The notes under the pieces: model-generated | The model's database searches: none | What the model saw: only the letters and a program-made list of their open reading frames with translations | Told to the model about the DNA's origin: nothing | Assembly (NCBI GenBank): GCA_002505775.1 | Contig: DAVY01000011.1 | Span: 1-58,385, forward strand | Origin: Euryarchaeota archaeon UBA130 | GTDB taxonomy: Archaea; Thermoplasmatota; Poseidoniia; Poseidoniales; Thalassarchaeaceae | Length of the DNA: 58,385 bases | Direction: 5' to 3' | Part shown: positions 34,842 through 43,869 of the stretch, piece by piece | How the letters are laid out: the number at the start of each line of letters is the position of its first letter | Numbering within the stretch: the first letter of the stretch is position 1 | Position numbers and translations under genes: made by a program

Positions 34842-37800
34842 ATGAGGAGAAAGCAGACTGCGGCATTCATCGTGCTACTTTTGCTCAGTAGCCTGGCCTT
34901 CGTCTCTCAAACGAGACCCCAATCTCCCGTTGATTCGACAAACCCCACAGATGCAGGCGGAGGCGCTCCTCCTGCAACGGACGTCGATGAGGACAGAATA
35001 CCAGATCAGTATGAATCAATATATGGCGAGAATGTCATTTTTGAAGACCCATTTGGGAATTTTGAGGTTTTAGGATTAGATATGAATAACGGCACTGACA
35101 ACATGTCAGATCACGATAGGGATGGTGCAGTTGCACTTCTGGAGTACTGTTGGCCATACACACTGGATAAGTGCTTCACAGATAGGCTTTCTTTGACTGG
35201 CAAGCCACCAGAGTTGACTCAGTCCGGAAACAGGGAGTATCTTGATCCAACTAAGGCCGATACAGATGGGGATGGACTTCCCGATGGCTATGAGATCCAC
35301 ATGTGCACTGAGGGGGGACTTGGATACTTGAACGCAACAAACGCTTGGACCTGTCTTTGGTTCGATCCGCTGGATCCCTCTGATAGGGTAGAAGATATCG
35401 ATAGATGTGATGATTTCAGCTTTGGTTGTGGTGACGGATTTGATGTCAATAGGGACGGAGATATCGACATTACTGAAAGATATTCAAACGCAGAAGAGTA
35501 CTCATTCGGAATACCGGACTATTGGATTACCGAGAGAGACGGACTTTGGTGCTCGGGAACGATACAGGGTTTGAGTGAATCATCCTGCCAAGATATCTTT
35601 GAGAGGCCGACCGGGGATAGCGGGTGGCTTGGTACCGATCCTACTAGATCGGATTCTGATTACTACTCTTGGTCAGATCTTCTGGCGTCTGGATTGGTTG
35701 TTCCGGGGGATGGGATACCCGATGGTTGGGAGGCGCACTATGGTCTCGATCCTAGAAATGCCAGTGACGCAATCGCTGATTCTGACAACGACGGCTGGGA
35801 TATGGATAGAGATGGTTTCGTCATACCAGATACATCTACTGCGACCTCTGCTTGGGGAGAGGCGTTTAGCAACTACGAGGAATATATGGTACATTTTGAC
35901 GATGGATCCTGGGTAAAGCCGGGCGTGAGGGGAACAGCTGGTACTAGTCATGGCGGACCAGTGCTTTTCTTCGACCAATCCACACAAACCCCCTTAGTTG
36001 ATGGTGCAGTTCATTCGATGTTGAAGGACACAGATCAAGAGAGGATATTGGTCGGATCGAAATACGGTATTACCGCTTTGGACCCTCTCGGGGGCGTTTC
36101 TTCGACTCATGAACTGAGGGCTGGATTGGAGATGACCTCGATGATTAGGTGGTCCCCCTCCGAATCCTCAGACTTCATGATAATTGGTACAAATCAAGGC
36201 GTTCATTGCGTATCCATGGAAAACGGTTTACCGATAATGTCATCTGTTTCTGAGTCCGAAATTGGAAGAGTCATCAATATGCTAGAGCTAAACACAGGGG
36301 GCAATAATCTGGATTTGCTTGTCTTCGGGGAAAACAAGGCATGGACACTCAGTTTCGCAGATCAAGGCATAAATGGGGATTGTTGGAGTGGTGGGCAATC
36401 AATCGGAATAAGCTCCGAAGCTCCCAATACCGAGCTAAATGAAATCCTATCGGACGCTGAAGTTTCAGTCAACGATGCGATACAAGTTCCGATGATAGGC
36501 AGAGGGCCATTGCTTCTGCTGGCAACTGACTCAGGTCTCATAGCTTGGAACACAACCGATGGTATTACTTCTGCAGGAAATCCATGGTGGGTATTTGATA
36601 TTGAAGACGCCGAAACATTTGTCAGGATGGCTGACCTTCTTAATGAATCAAAATCTGCAGTCGTTAACGTACTTGAGCCAGCGGGTCCACTTCTTCAGGA
36701 TGGTAATTTGGAAGAGATAACCGGGGTTTGGATGGGTACAGCAGGTGGCCTACATCTAATCGACCTCTCGATATTCATTCAAATGCCGAGGTCATCAATT
36801 AGCAATGACAGGATGTTTAATTCCGAGCGATGGTCAGAAGGAGCCAATGACATTCACTCAGTATTGGCAATAGATGGAATGGTAGTTCTTGGGTCAAAAG
36901 ATGGGACTTGGTGCCTAGAGGGCGGTCATACGGGCGTGCTTGGCCCATACTCAAATCAGACTCGTATGCCAGGACTGGTTACCAACCTTGTTTCCATGGA
37001 AGAAGGTGAGGAAAATTGGATTTTCGCTGGTGCCTCCCCGGGTAGATTCATGAATATAATGCCGATAGACCCGATGTCCAGAGATTCTGATTTCGACGGC
37101 ATGCCCGATGGATGGGAGTTCTCCCACGGACTGGACCCAACGGATCCATTTGATAGATATAGGGACGCAGATGCAGACGGCGTCAGCTTCCCACTCATTG
37201 ATGGGACCATCTTTACCAGAGACTGGAGCAACCTAGAAGAATACAGGTATGTCAACTCATCAGAATTTGGAATGAATGGAACAGACCCCAGAAATATTGA
37301 CTCAGATGGAGACGGATTAACTGATGGAGAGGAATATTGGGGGTGGTTTATGGACTCCACTTCATTTGAGTGTCACTATCTCAATGAGAATTATGTGTGT
37401 GACGAATCTTCTTCCCAAACAGAAACAGTTCATCTCGAAGGATGGCTGGGATCCGGGGCAGGGGGCGGTACTGATGGCCCAACAGACCCCAGTAACCCCG
37501 ACACTGATGGAGATGGCATGCCTGATGGATGGGAAATCGAGAACAGAAGATGGGTGGGGGATATCTACACAGGAGGAAACCTGTGGACCCTAGATCCACG
37601 AAATCCCAACGATGCAGACGAGGATGCCGACGGTGATGGCCTTTCCAACTTGTGCGAGTATCAATGGAGTCAAATTATTGATGATGTAATCAGAGAGGGG
37701 CTACCATCTCATGGCGAGTCTAATGAGTCAGCTTTGTCCTGGATCCCTACTGATCCAAATAACATGGATTCGGACGGGGACTCTCTTCCCGATGGATGGG

Positions 37801-40580
37801 AGGCAAGATATGCCTGTTCTTGGAACAAAGCAAACAGGGGAATTAACCCACTCAATGGCTCCGATTCATTGAATAATCCAGATGGGGATGGATATGACGT
37901 CAATATGGACGGCTCGCTGTCTTTAGATGAACAACTAGTTAATTGGCTTGAATATCATTTGAAAGATCAAATTATTTTCGATGATGAAACAGAATCTGGG
38001 CTACCATTCCCAGAAAACTTCACTACGAACTTATCCCATACATCATGGCTTGGATTAGCCCCTGGATCCTTTGGAGAATTTACTAGTTCCGCTTATCTAA
38101 GTCTGATTAATGGTACGACAACTAATGATGTTGGTTCTGGAAATCCTCTTTCCTCAGATTCTGACAGAGACGGAATGCCTGATGGATGGGAATTTTATCA
38201 TGCTAGATGGAGCCTTTTCGAAGAGCATTGGACTCTAAATCCCGTGGATGAGAGAGACCAAGATGGAGACCCAGACGGAGATGGGATGAACAATTGGGAG
38301 GAATACAATTCAATTGATGGAAACTTGAGTGAAACCGACCCACTGGTCACATCTCCTCAATTTTACCTACTAAGAGTAGGTGGAGAACTGCTACCGACCC
38401 CCTGGCTTTCCGCTGAATCAACGCTATCATTCGGGCATTTTATGTCAGATGATCAGAGAAACTCTACGGGATTGACTGCAGACCCCAATGATCCGGATAC
38501 GGATGGAGATGGTCTATTGGATGGAATCGAACTGATATTCACCAGATGGAATTCAACCGATTCTGTGTGGACCCTTAATCCGTTAGTCGCTGGTGATGGA
38601 TATTACGACTCAGATTTGGATGGGATCACTGACCAGGTGGAGCTCAACCTAACCAATAATAATCCCGCAAATGGTGCACTCTCTCCTCCAGACGCCCCTA
38701 GAATGTGGGAAGAAGCAGATTCGATAGATCCAACTGAGGCCAACAATAGAGTATTTAGGATATTATTTGGAAAGGAAGGAAAGGCTAAGATTGCCATGGA
38801 GCAGTATCAAGATTGGCTGTCTGGAATGCCTGCTAAGCCACTACTTTCTGCTCTACTGGGAATTTCTGATCCAAATGACGTTGATACCGATAGGGATGGA
38901 ATGAGTGACGGCTACGAATATTGGTTTACCCAGTGGAATCTCGAAGAAAATATCTGGGAGATGAACCTACTTACCGGATCAGATGTATACAGGGACTCAG
39001 ATGGAGACTCCTACGACTGTGACGGAGACGGTCAAATTTCTGACTCCGAGTCATTTGATAATCTGGCAGAATATGAATCGAAAATATATGGTAAGAAAAT
39101 AGCCGTTGGGACAATCCCTAATGAGACTGGCTTGGTTTCATATGGTGCGGATTCCATCAATGCTTTCATGGACGAGGAAGGGATGAATTACGATGCAGCA
39201 TTTGGCCAACTGTATGATATTTTCAAGAGCAAGAGCATAGAATCCTCAGACAGAATGGGCCTGATTAATTCTGTAAATTCAGATAATTTCAATTTTAGTC
39301 TGGCGGGCATAAGTGACCCCACAGATGAAGACTCTGATTCAGACAATATGCCAGATGGCTGGGAGTTCTGTTACTCGGTGTATGGGGAATTCCTTCCAGT
39401 GAATGACTATCGCTGGTCCCTCAATCCAGTAAACCCATTGGATATTAATTATGACCCAGATTCAGACGGTTGGTTTGATAGGCAAATCTCAGATATTCCA
39501 GCATCACAGGGACTTTGGGAGGCGAGACAATTCACAGAATATTCTCAGGAGTGGCAATTAGGCCAGGGCACACAACCACTACTTTTCTCAAATTGGATGG
39601 AGTATGAGAATGGGACACACCCATTGGATGAAGATTCAGATGATGATTCAATTGTAATGAGACCAGTCTTTGTTGATGGACTAGTTGACTCCTATTTACG
39701 TGACGGCAATCTATCAGACGGTAGGGAGATCTTCAAGTATGGAACAAATCCACTGGATAATGATACCGATGGAGATATGATGCCAGACTTCTATGAGTAT
39801 TATCGAGGATGGAATGAGACAAATGATAATTGGTCTTCCCTGATGCATATTTCTGTAGTATGGCATCAAGTTACCTCAGTAGTTTGGAAGCCTGTCCAGG
39901 TTTCAAATGGCGCTATCTCAAGGCCGGCACTGGATTGGGCTTGGTTCACTCATGATCCAACGGATCCAACAGATGCAGGTCAAGATGCCGATAATGATGG
40001 GTCCTGGGATTGCTCAGGGGGTAGCTGTGTCTATCAGCCGTTCAATAATTTCCAAGAATACTATGGCGTAGTGAATGCCTCCATGTCATCGCCCTCACTT
40101 ATCCGAGACTCTAGTATTCTAGATTGCGCTGGAAACCAAGTTTCAGAATGGTGGCAACTAAGGGAGAGTCTTCTGGGTACGTGCTCAGGGAGCTCAGCAA
40201 TATCCACCAATTATTTCAGAATGAATAAGATAAATGATAATGATATGCTATATGCATTGGTCATTCAGGATAATGACTTGGATTATGAGAATGTGGATAA
40301 CAGTAATGACATTACCCTGCTGAATGGAGAATGGGCGGATTCATTCAACAGGATTGCAGGCGACCAATACCATTTGCCTAATATTTTCCTAGGCGAGTAC
40401 GTCTATGGTTGGTGGGTCCTAGACATAGACGGAGATCAGATTGCCGATGGTACTGATCCCACTAATTGGGATACTGATGGGGACTGGCTGAACGATCATT
40501 TCGAGATTGAAGATGATTTGTTAGATGGCCTAAGGGGGAATAGCGGGTCCCCAATAAGATACGACGATAGATCAACCTAG
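34842..40580 (+). CDS. Secreted giant protein with thrombospondin-3-like Asp repeats and a beta-propeller-like segment
   Basis: The 1912-aa protein has a signal peptide (KQTAAFIVLLLLSSLAFVSQ). It carries about 17 Ca-binding type repeats of the form DTDGDGLPDGYE or DSDRDGMPDGWE, each usually followed by an aromatic stretch and LDPTDP or LNPxN, spread from about residue 50 to the end. Between about 385 and 740 the repeats stop and a propeller-like region appears, with blade-like lines ILVGSKYGITALD, MIIGTNQGVHCVS, LLATDSGLIAWN, WMGTAGGLHLID and VVLGSKDGTWCLE. Unlike most surface proteins in this window there is no C-terminal TM; the chain ends in an Asp repeat. Such repeats rigidify with Ca, abundant in sea water. 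A structural or adhesive role is inferred. Confidence 0.88.
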   Translation: MRRKQTAAFIVLLLLSSLAFVSQTRPQSPVDSTNPTDAGGGAPPATDVDEDRIPDQYESIYGENVIFEDPFGNFEVLGLDMNNGTDNMSDHDRDGAVALLEYCWPYTLDKCFTDRLSLTGKPPELTQSGNREYLDPTKADTDGDGLPDGYEIHMCTEGGLGYLNATNAWTCLWFDPLDPSDRVEDIDRCDDFSFGCGDGFDVNRDGDIDITERYSNAEEYSFGIPDYWITERDGLWCSGTIQGLSESSCQDIFERPTGDSGWLGTDPTRSDSDYYSWSDLLASGLVVPGDGIPDGWEAHYGLDPRNASDAIADSDNDGWDMDRDGFVIPDTSTATSAWGEAFSNYEEYMVHFDDGSWVKPGVRGTAGTSHGGPVLFFDQSTQTPLVDGAVHSMLKDTDQERILVGSKYGITALDPLGGVSSTHELRAGLEMTSMIRWSPSESSDFMIIGTNQGVHCVSMENGLPIMSSVSESEIGRVINMLELNTGGNNLDLLVFGENKAWTLSFADQGINGDCWSGGQSIGISSEAPNTELNEILSDAEVSVNDAIQVPMIGRGPLLLLATDSGLIAWNTTDGITSAGNPWWVFDIEDAETFVRMADLLNESKSAVVNVLEPAGPLLQDGNLEEITGVWMGTAGGLHLIDLSIFIQMPRSSISNDRMFNSERWSEGANDIHSVLAIDGMVVLGSKDGTWCLEGGHTGVLGPYSNQTRMPGLVTNLVSMEEGEENWIFAGASPGRFMNIMPIDPMSRDSDFDGMPDGWEFSHGLDPTDPFDRYRDADADGVSFPLIDGTIFTRDWSNLEEYRYVNSSEFGMNGTDPRNIDSDGDGLTDGEEYWGWFMDSTSFECHYLNENYVCDESSSQTETVHLEGWLGSGAGGGTDGPTDPSNPDTDGDGMPDGWEIENRRWVGDIYTGGNLWTLDPRNPNDADEDADGDGLSNLCEYQWSQIIDDVIREGLPSHGESNESALSWIPTDPNNMDSDGDSLPDGWEARYACSWNKANRGINPLNGSDSLNNPDGDGYDVNMDGSLSLDEQLVNWLEYHLKDQIIFDDETESGLPFPENFTTNLSHTSWLGLAPGSFGEFTSSAYLSLINGTTTNDVGSGNPLSSDSDRDGMPDGWEFYHARWSLFEEHWTLNPVDERDQDGDPDGDGMNNWEEYNSIDGNLSETDPLVTSPQFYLLRVGGELLPTPWLSAESTLSFGHFMSDDQRNSTGLTADPNDPDTDGDGLLDGIELIFTRWNSTDSVWTLNPLVAGDGYYDSDLDGITDQVELNLTNNNPANGALSPPDAPRMWEEADSIDPTEANNRVFRILFGKEGKAKIAMEQYQDWLSGMPAKPLLSALLGISDPNDVDTDRDGMSDGYEYWFTQWNLEENIWEMNLLTGSDVYRDSDGDSYDCDGDGQISDSESFDNLAEYESKIYGKKIAVGTIPNETGLVSYGADSINAFMDEEGMNYDAAFGQLYDIFKSKSIESSDRMGLINSVNSDNFNFSLAGISDPTDEDSDSDNMPDGWEFCYSVYGEFLPVNDYRWSLNPVNPLDINYDPDSDGWFDRQISDIPASQGLWEARQFTEYSQEWQLGQGTQPLLFSNWMEYENGTHPLDEDSDDDSIVMRPVFVDGLVDSYLRDGNLSDGREIFKYGTNPLDNDTDGDMMPDFYEYYRGWNETNDNWSSLMHISVVWHQVTSVVWKPVQVSNGAISRPALDWAWFTHDPTDPTDAGQDADNDGSWDCSGGSCVYQPFNNFQEYYGVVNASMSSPSLIRDSSILDCAGNQVSEWWQLRESLLGTCSGSSAISTNYFRMNKINDNDMLYALVIQDNDLDYENVDNSNDITLLNGEWADSFNRIAGDQYHLPNIFLGEYVYGWWVLDIDGDQIADGTDPTNWDTDGDWLNDHFEIEDDLLDGLRGNSGSPIRYDDRST

Positions 40581-40603
40581 TACTCATGAATGACCTCCTC
40601 TTG

Positions 40604-40621
40604 GACCGTACATGGACGGTC
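40604..40621 (+). promoter_or_regulatory. Perfect 6-bp hairpin with the start codon in its loop
   Basis: GACCGT (40604-40609) and ACGGTC (40616-40621) enclose the loop ACATGG, which contains ATG 40612 of the next small gene. It may modulate initiation or be chance. Confidence 0.4.
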
Positions 40622-41085
40622 ATGGCGGCCAAATCCCCAGTCCCTCATCTTCAGTCGAGGAGAAGCAACTATTCCTACATGAGAATATGGTTAATTTCGT
40701 CAATCAGTATAGTCAACCAATCATCGAAGTATCTTTGGTGGTATCAAAATACATTCGAATAATATTAGAAAAGTTACAGGAAACAGCTTCATTAAGTGAC
40801 GAAACTCTCCCTATCGAGATATTTTCCCCTCGCGAATTACAGGCGGTTAATGAGCCCCCTATTTTAGATTCATTCCCTCTTGAGAGGGTACTTGAGTCAG
40901 TCGACCAAGATAGGATGGACATACTAGATACGATAGTTAGAACCGTGCTAAATGAGACAGAATTACCATTTTTATCCGCTCTTGCAGTCCTCAGGGATTG
41001 GGAATACGTAACAAGGTCGCAATTATCGAAATCAACCAGCCCAGGACATCTCTTTAGCCCGATACAACTCCCAGAAGATTTCTGA
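40612..41085 (+). CDS. Hypothetical acidic protein, 157 aa
   Basis: I do not recognise a family. The frame has the base use of its neighbours, an acidic composition and amphipathic helices (NFVNQYSQPIIEVSLVVSKYIRIILEKL; LERVLESVDQDRMDILDTIVRTVL), no signal peptide and no TM. It follows the Asp-repeat gene by 31 bases and so may share its transcript. Its stop is one base from the stop of the convergent small membrane protein gene, a spacing seen for all real convergent pairs here, which supports it being coding. A minus-strand frame across the same region (40713-41126) looks like a shadow. Confidence 0.6.
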   Translation: MDGHGGQIPSPSSSVEEKQLFLHENMVNFVNQYSQPIIEVSLVVSKYIRIILEKLQETASLSDETLPIEIFSPRELQAVNEPPILDSFPLERVLESVDQDRMDILDTIVRTVLNETELPFLSALAVLRDWEYVTRSQLSKSTSPGHLFSPIQLPEDF

Positions 41086-41086
41086 A

Positions 41087-41413
41087 CTATCTGGACCTTG
41101 CGACGATTCCGCTTGAGACCCACCATGCATCAACAATCGACCATAGGAATAATACGGGCCAGAGGAAGATTGACAATAGTAGTGGGAATTGAATTACAAA
41201 CCATCCAACAGATTTCCTATGTTGCCGATTGAAGTGCTGGCCCAGAAAAAGGAACGGGACTAGCGAAAGAATCACTGCAACAATGGGCCTCAATGCACCC
41301 CATGGGCCAACGCCTCCGCTTAACTCCCTCCAAATCACAGAGATTACTCCAGATGCAGTCACCTCATCCTCATGGGTTTCGGTAGGAAGGATGACGACAT
41401 AATCGTGCTCCAT
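41087..41413 (-). CDS. Small two-TM membrane protein
   Basis: The 108-aa product from ATG 41413 (MEHDYVVILPTE) has a short acidic N-terminus and two TMs (PIVAVILSLVPFLFLG and FVIQFPLLLSIFLWPVLFLW) separated by a basic loop (QHFNRQHRKS). The longer open frame uses TTG 41473 and adds a stretch with no features. I do not recognise the family. It is divergent from the pyroglutamyl peptidase-Nudix gene, with 85 bases between the starts. Confidence 0.7.
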   Translation of the reverse strand: MEHDYVVILPTETHEDEVTASGVISVIWRELSGGVGPWGALRPIVAVILSLVPFLFLGQHFNRQHRKSVGWFVIQFPLLLSIFLWPVLFLWSIVDAWWVSSGIVARSR

Positions 41414-41498
41414 ATCGAATTGGAGGTAGCCAATATGGATGAATGTGACTGATAAATGATGCGAAAAAAACAATTCTTACCTTCTGTTCGCAAAAGTT

Positions 41499-42482
41499 GT
41501 GAGTGACCGGAAAGTTCTCTTGACGGGCTTTGAGCCATTCCACGATCAGCAAGTAAACGAATCATCCCAGGTTGTAAAAGAAATTCTCAACTCAGGTTTA
41601 GAAGGTGTACAGATATCCCATAAAATTCTGACAGTGGATTTGGCGGGCTCAATCACCCCTTCGAAAATTTTAGACAATGAAGAATTCGATGCTGTATTGC
41701 TTCTCGGACTTTCGAGAAAATCAAACATTATTCAATTGGAAAGGTATGCCAGAAATAAAATCTCAATGAAATTCCCTGATAACTCTGGCAGGAAATTAGA
41801 CAATGAAATTATTCAACACAATTATCCAGATATGATTGAGACAACAGTGAGTATTCACAATTTCGATGAAGAATTTGACTCAGATGATGACGTTAAGTGG
41901 AGCACCGATGCCGGGAGCTTTGTTTGTAATGAAACCTATTTCAGAACTCTGGCATCCAATTCCAGAATTCCAGTACTGTTTATACACCTCCCGAAAGCAG
42001 ATAGAGTGAGTTTAGGAAGGCAAATTGAAGTAGTTTCAAGAGCGGTCATTCTGATGATAAATAGGCCAAAATTAAGCGTAGTCGGCGCTTTGCTGAGAGA
42101 TAAGAAAAATAGGATTTTCTCATGTATGAGGCCCGAAGGAGACGCTTGGTCCGGATGGTGGGAGTTTCCTGGGGGGAAGGTAGATCCGGGCGAATCAATG
42201 CAGGAAGCTCTATCTAGAGAAATAAAGGAAGAGCTAGGGATTTTAGTCAACCCAAAATCAAAAATATGCGAAATTGACTATTCATACAAGGACAGGGATG
42301 TGAATCTAAATATTTTTGATTGTGGATTAGTCGATCCCCAAGATATCACTCTCAAAGAGCACGGAGACTCTCGATGGTTGGCCAGGGAAGAATTACTGGA
42401 AGTAAAATGGCTACCAGCAGATTTGCCAACAATCGAAGATTGGTACCTAAATGGCATTCCACAGTCTAATCTGGACCCCTGA
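41499..42482 (+). CDS. Fusion of pyroglutamyl peptidase I (C15) and a Nudix hydrolase
   Basis: The 327-aa product starts at GTG 41499. Residues 1-190 are a C15 peptidase, which removes N-terminal pyroglutamate: VLLTGFEPF at the start, AVLLLGL, and the full catalytic triad E81 (QLERYARN), C143 (DAGSFVCNETYF) and H163 (LFIHLPKAD). Residues 193-320 are a Nudix domain with a complete box, G226-x5-E232-x7-R240-E-I-K-E-E-L-G-I, and the WWEFPGGK lead of MutT-like 8-oxo-dGTPases (GALLRDKKNRIFSCMRP). Both halves look intact and there is no frameshift. Joining a peptidase to a nucleotide pyrophosphohydrolase has no known pathway logic. Its last 17 bases overlap the convergent UPF0201-like gene. Confidence 0.88.
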   Translation: MSDRKVLLTGFEPFHDQQVNESSQVVKEILNSGLEGVQISHKILTVDLAGSITPSKILDNEEFDAVLLLGLSRKSNIIQLERYARNKISMKFPDNSGRKLDNEIIQHNYPDMIETTVSIHNFDEEFDSDDDVKWSTDAGSFVCNETYFRTLASNSRIPVLFIHLPKADRVSLGRQIEVVSRAVILMINRPKLSVVGALLRDKKNRIFSCMRPEGDAWSGWWEFPGGKVDPGESMQEALSREIKEELGILVNPKSKICEIDYSYKDRDVNLNIFDCGLVDPQDITLKEHGDSRWLAREELLEVKWLPADLPTIEDWYLNGIPQSNLDP

Positions 42483-42996
42483 TTGAGTTTCCACTTTTGT
42501 CGAACCACTCTGTGTATCTTCCATCTCTCTGCATCGAAATATCGTCTCCGACGTATCTCGGAACTCCTCTCCTGCCCTCGTGCCATGTTACAGATTCCAG
42601 CCATAGCAATAACTTAGTGCCAGAGATGCAAACATCTATGCTTCCCCCGAACACTCTTTCACCCAAGGTGAAGGAGACTTTTCCAGCCATAGACGCAAGT
42701 CTAGAAATCGAGAACTCACAGATGCTGTTGTCCCCATCAATTGTCATCGCATCTAATGCTGTGTCAAGTATTGACTGCCTCCTAATTGCATCCAAGAACA
42801 AGTCCAGTGATGAAGAGAAACCATGAATAATTTCATGAGAATTGTTTGAGGGGAAGCCACCATCCCTTGAAGGCAAATCTGGATTCCAATCTGGAAAAAA
42901 TGACCTTACAGAATTTACAACCAAATCTAGGTCCTCATAAGGCTGTATTGTGGTAGAGACCTCAATCTCCCTTATCATGGCCAGACGACGTGGCAT
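42466..42996 (-). CDS. UPF0201-like archaeal protein
   Basis: The 176-aa protein (ATG 42996; ATG 42978 is an alternative) resembles the archaeal UPF0201/COG1931 family in its first 110 residues: IEVSTTIQPYEDLDLVVNSVRSFFP, then IIHGFSSSLDLFLDAIRRQSILDTALDAM, then EFSISRLASMAGKVSF, where the family has a LNKQAAxxGKVNF-type stretch. The function of the family is not established; structures suggest an RNA-binding-like fold. The last 65 residues (VCISGTKLLLWLESVTWHEG to the end) exceed the family length and are unassigned. It is convergent with and overlaps the peptidase-Nudix gene by 17 bases. Confidence 0.7.
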   Translation of the reverse strand: MPRRLAMIREIEVSTTIQPYEDLDLVVNSVRSFFPDWNPDLPSRDGGFPSNNSHEIIHGFSSSLDLFLDAIRRQSILDTALDAMTIDGDNSICEFSISRLASMAGKVSFTLGERVFGGSIDVCISGTKLLLWLESVTWHEGRRGVPRYVGDDISMQRDGRYTEWFDKSGNSIRGPD

Positions 42997-43065
42997 AGGC
43001 TGAAAGTTATGTTGCTCGAATCTTCAACACGAATGGTTCAAATGGTAAATTTCTGAGCGGTTACC

Positions 43066-43830
43066 ATGACCAATCGTTCTCCAGCAATATCGTTGGCATT
43101 ATTAATTGCGCCAACAATGTGTATTGTCGCAGTCAGATTTGGAATTCCTGCCCTGGATGAAGTCATTTCAAACGATTTCATTCTAGAAGCCTCATTGCAT
43201 ATTGTTGCAATCCTTGTTGGGTTGTTTATGCTTACCAGATATTCCAGAATAGAAGATCATGAGTATCATAGATCCAAAGCGATAAGGAGATTGTCCAAGA
43301 CTTACAAGAGTGAGGATAGGGGACTGTGGGACGAGAAGTCAGATAAGGCCCTACAGAAACTAGAGTCTAAGGCAAACTCAACTGGCTCAAGGGCAAACAA
43401 AAAGATTACTAAAAGGATGTCAGGCAATATCGGCAGCCTGAATACTGAGATGAGTGAAACCGAGGTCGAAGACGGGTATGAAGCCGAGGTCCGTGTTTCA
43501 GGCATGCAGACCATCGTTGACGAAGAAGCGATCGATGAGACAAAGAAAAAACAAAGTAAAACTTCTATCTCCAAGCTACTCAGCTCATCATTAGACAGAT
43601 CAGCAGAGCGGAGACTCCAGAAAATAAAAAACAAACAAGAAAAGGCAAAAATGAAGGCGCAGAAGAAATCAGCCAAAAAGAACTCCAAGTCCAAGACGGG
43701 AAACAGTCCATGGGATGGTTCAGCCACAACATCTACAGTGAGGTCTGTAGTATCATGTGGCCAGTGTGGTGTCATCAATAACAGTGGTTCTCAGTACTGC
43801 ACATCATGCGGAAATTTATTGATTCAATAG
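43066..43830 (+). CDS. Membrane protein with Lys-rich region and C-terminal zinc ribbon
   Basis: The 254-aa protein has two N-terminal TMs (ISLALLIAPTMCIVAVRFG; ASLHIVAILVGLFMLTRY), placing the rest in the cytosol. A charged central part ends in a very basic helix (about 180-210, RLQKIKNKQEKAKMKAQKK) and then a zinc ribbon, C-x2-C-x10-C-x2-C (CGQCG ... CTSCG). Basic helix plus zinc ribbon suggests contact with nucleic acid, ribosomes or another protein at the membrane; this is inference. A TATA-like GTAAATTT lies about 20 bases before ATG 43066. It is followed 39 bases later by dnaJ on the same strand. Confidence 0.8.
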   Translation: MTNRSPAISLALLIAPTMCIVAVRFGIPALDEVISNDFILEASLHIVAILVGLFMLTRYSRIEDHEYHRSKAIRRLSKTYKSEDRGLWDEKSDKALQKLESKANSTGSRANKKITKRMSGNIGSLNTEMSETEVEDGYEAEVRVSGMQTIVDEEAIDETKKKQSKTSISKLLSSSLDRSAERRLQKIKNKQEKAKMKAQKKSAKKNSKSKTGNSPWDGSATTSTVRSVVSCGQCGVINNSGSQYCTSCGNLLIQ

Positions 43831-43869
43831 GGAACGATTCAAATCACCCCCTACACAGCAACCAACAAG

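Noticed and set aside
35260..40480. Recurrent GATGGxGATGG-like DNA words suggesting a repeat array
   Set aside because: They come from codons of the DxDGDGxPDGWE protein repeats; spacing is irregular and there is no CRISPR-like direct repeat.
40580..40612. Possible frameshift joining the 1912-aa Asp-repeat protein to the 157-aa product
   Set aside because: The downstream product has neither Asp repeats nor a TM, and the repeat protein ends on a natural TAG, so two genes are simpler.
40713..41126. Minus-strand frame of 137 codons competing with the 157-aa plus gene
   Set aside because: It overlaps the 3' end of the small two-TM gene, has no start context, and the plus frame fits the stop-to-stop pattern of the other convergent pairs.
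43302..43778. Phe/Leu-rich minus-strand frame (158 codons) that looks like a membrane protein
   Set aside because: It is the antisense of Lys-rich codons (AAA/AAG read as TTT/CTT), which mimics hydrophobic sequence.
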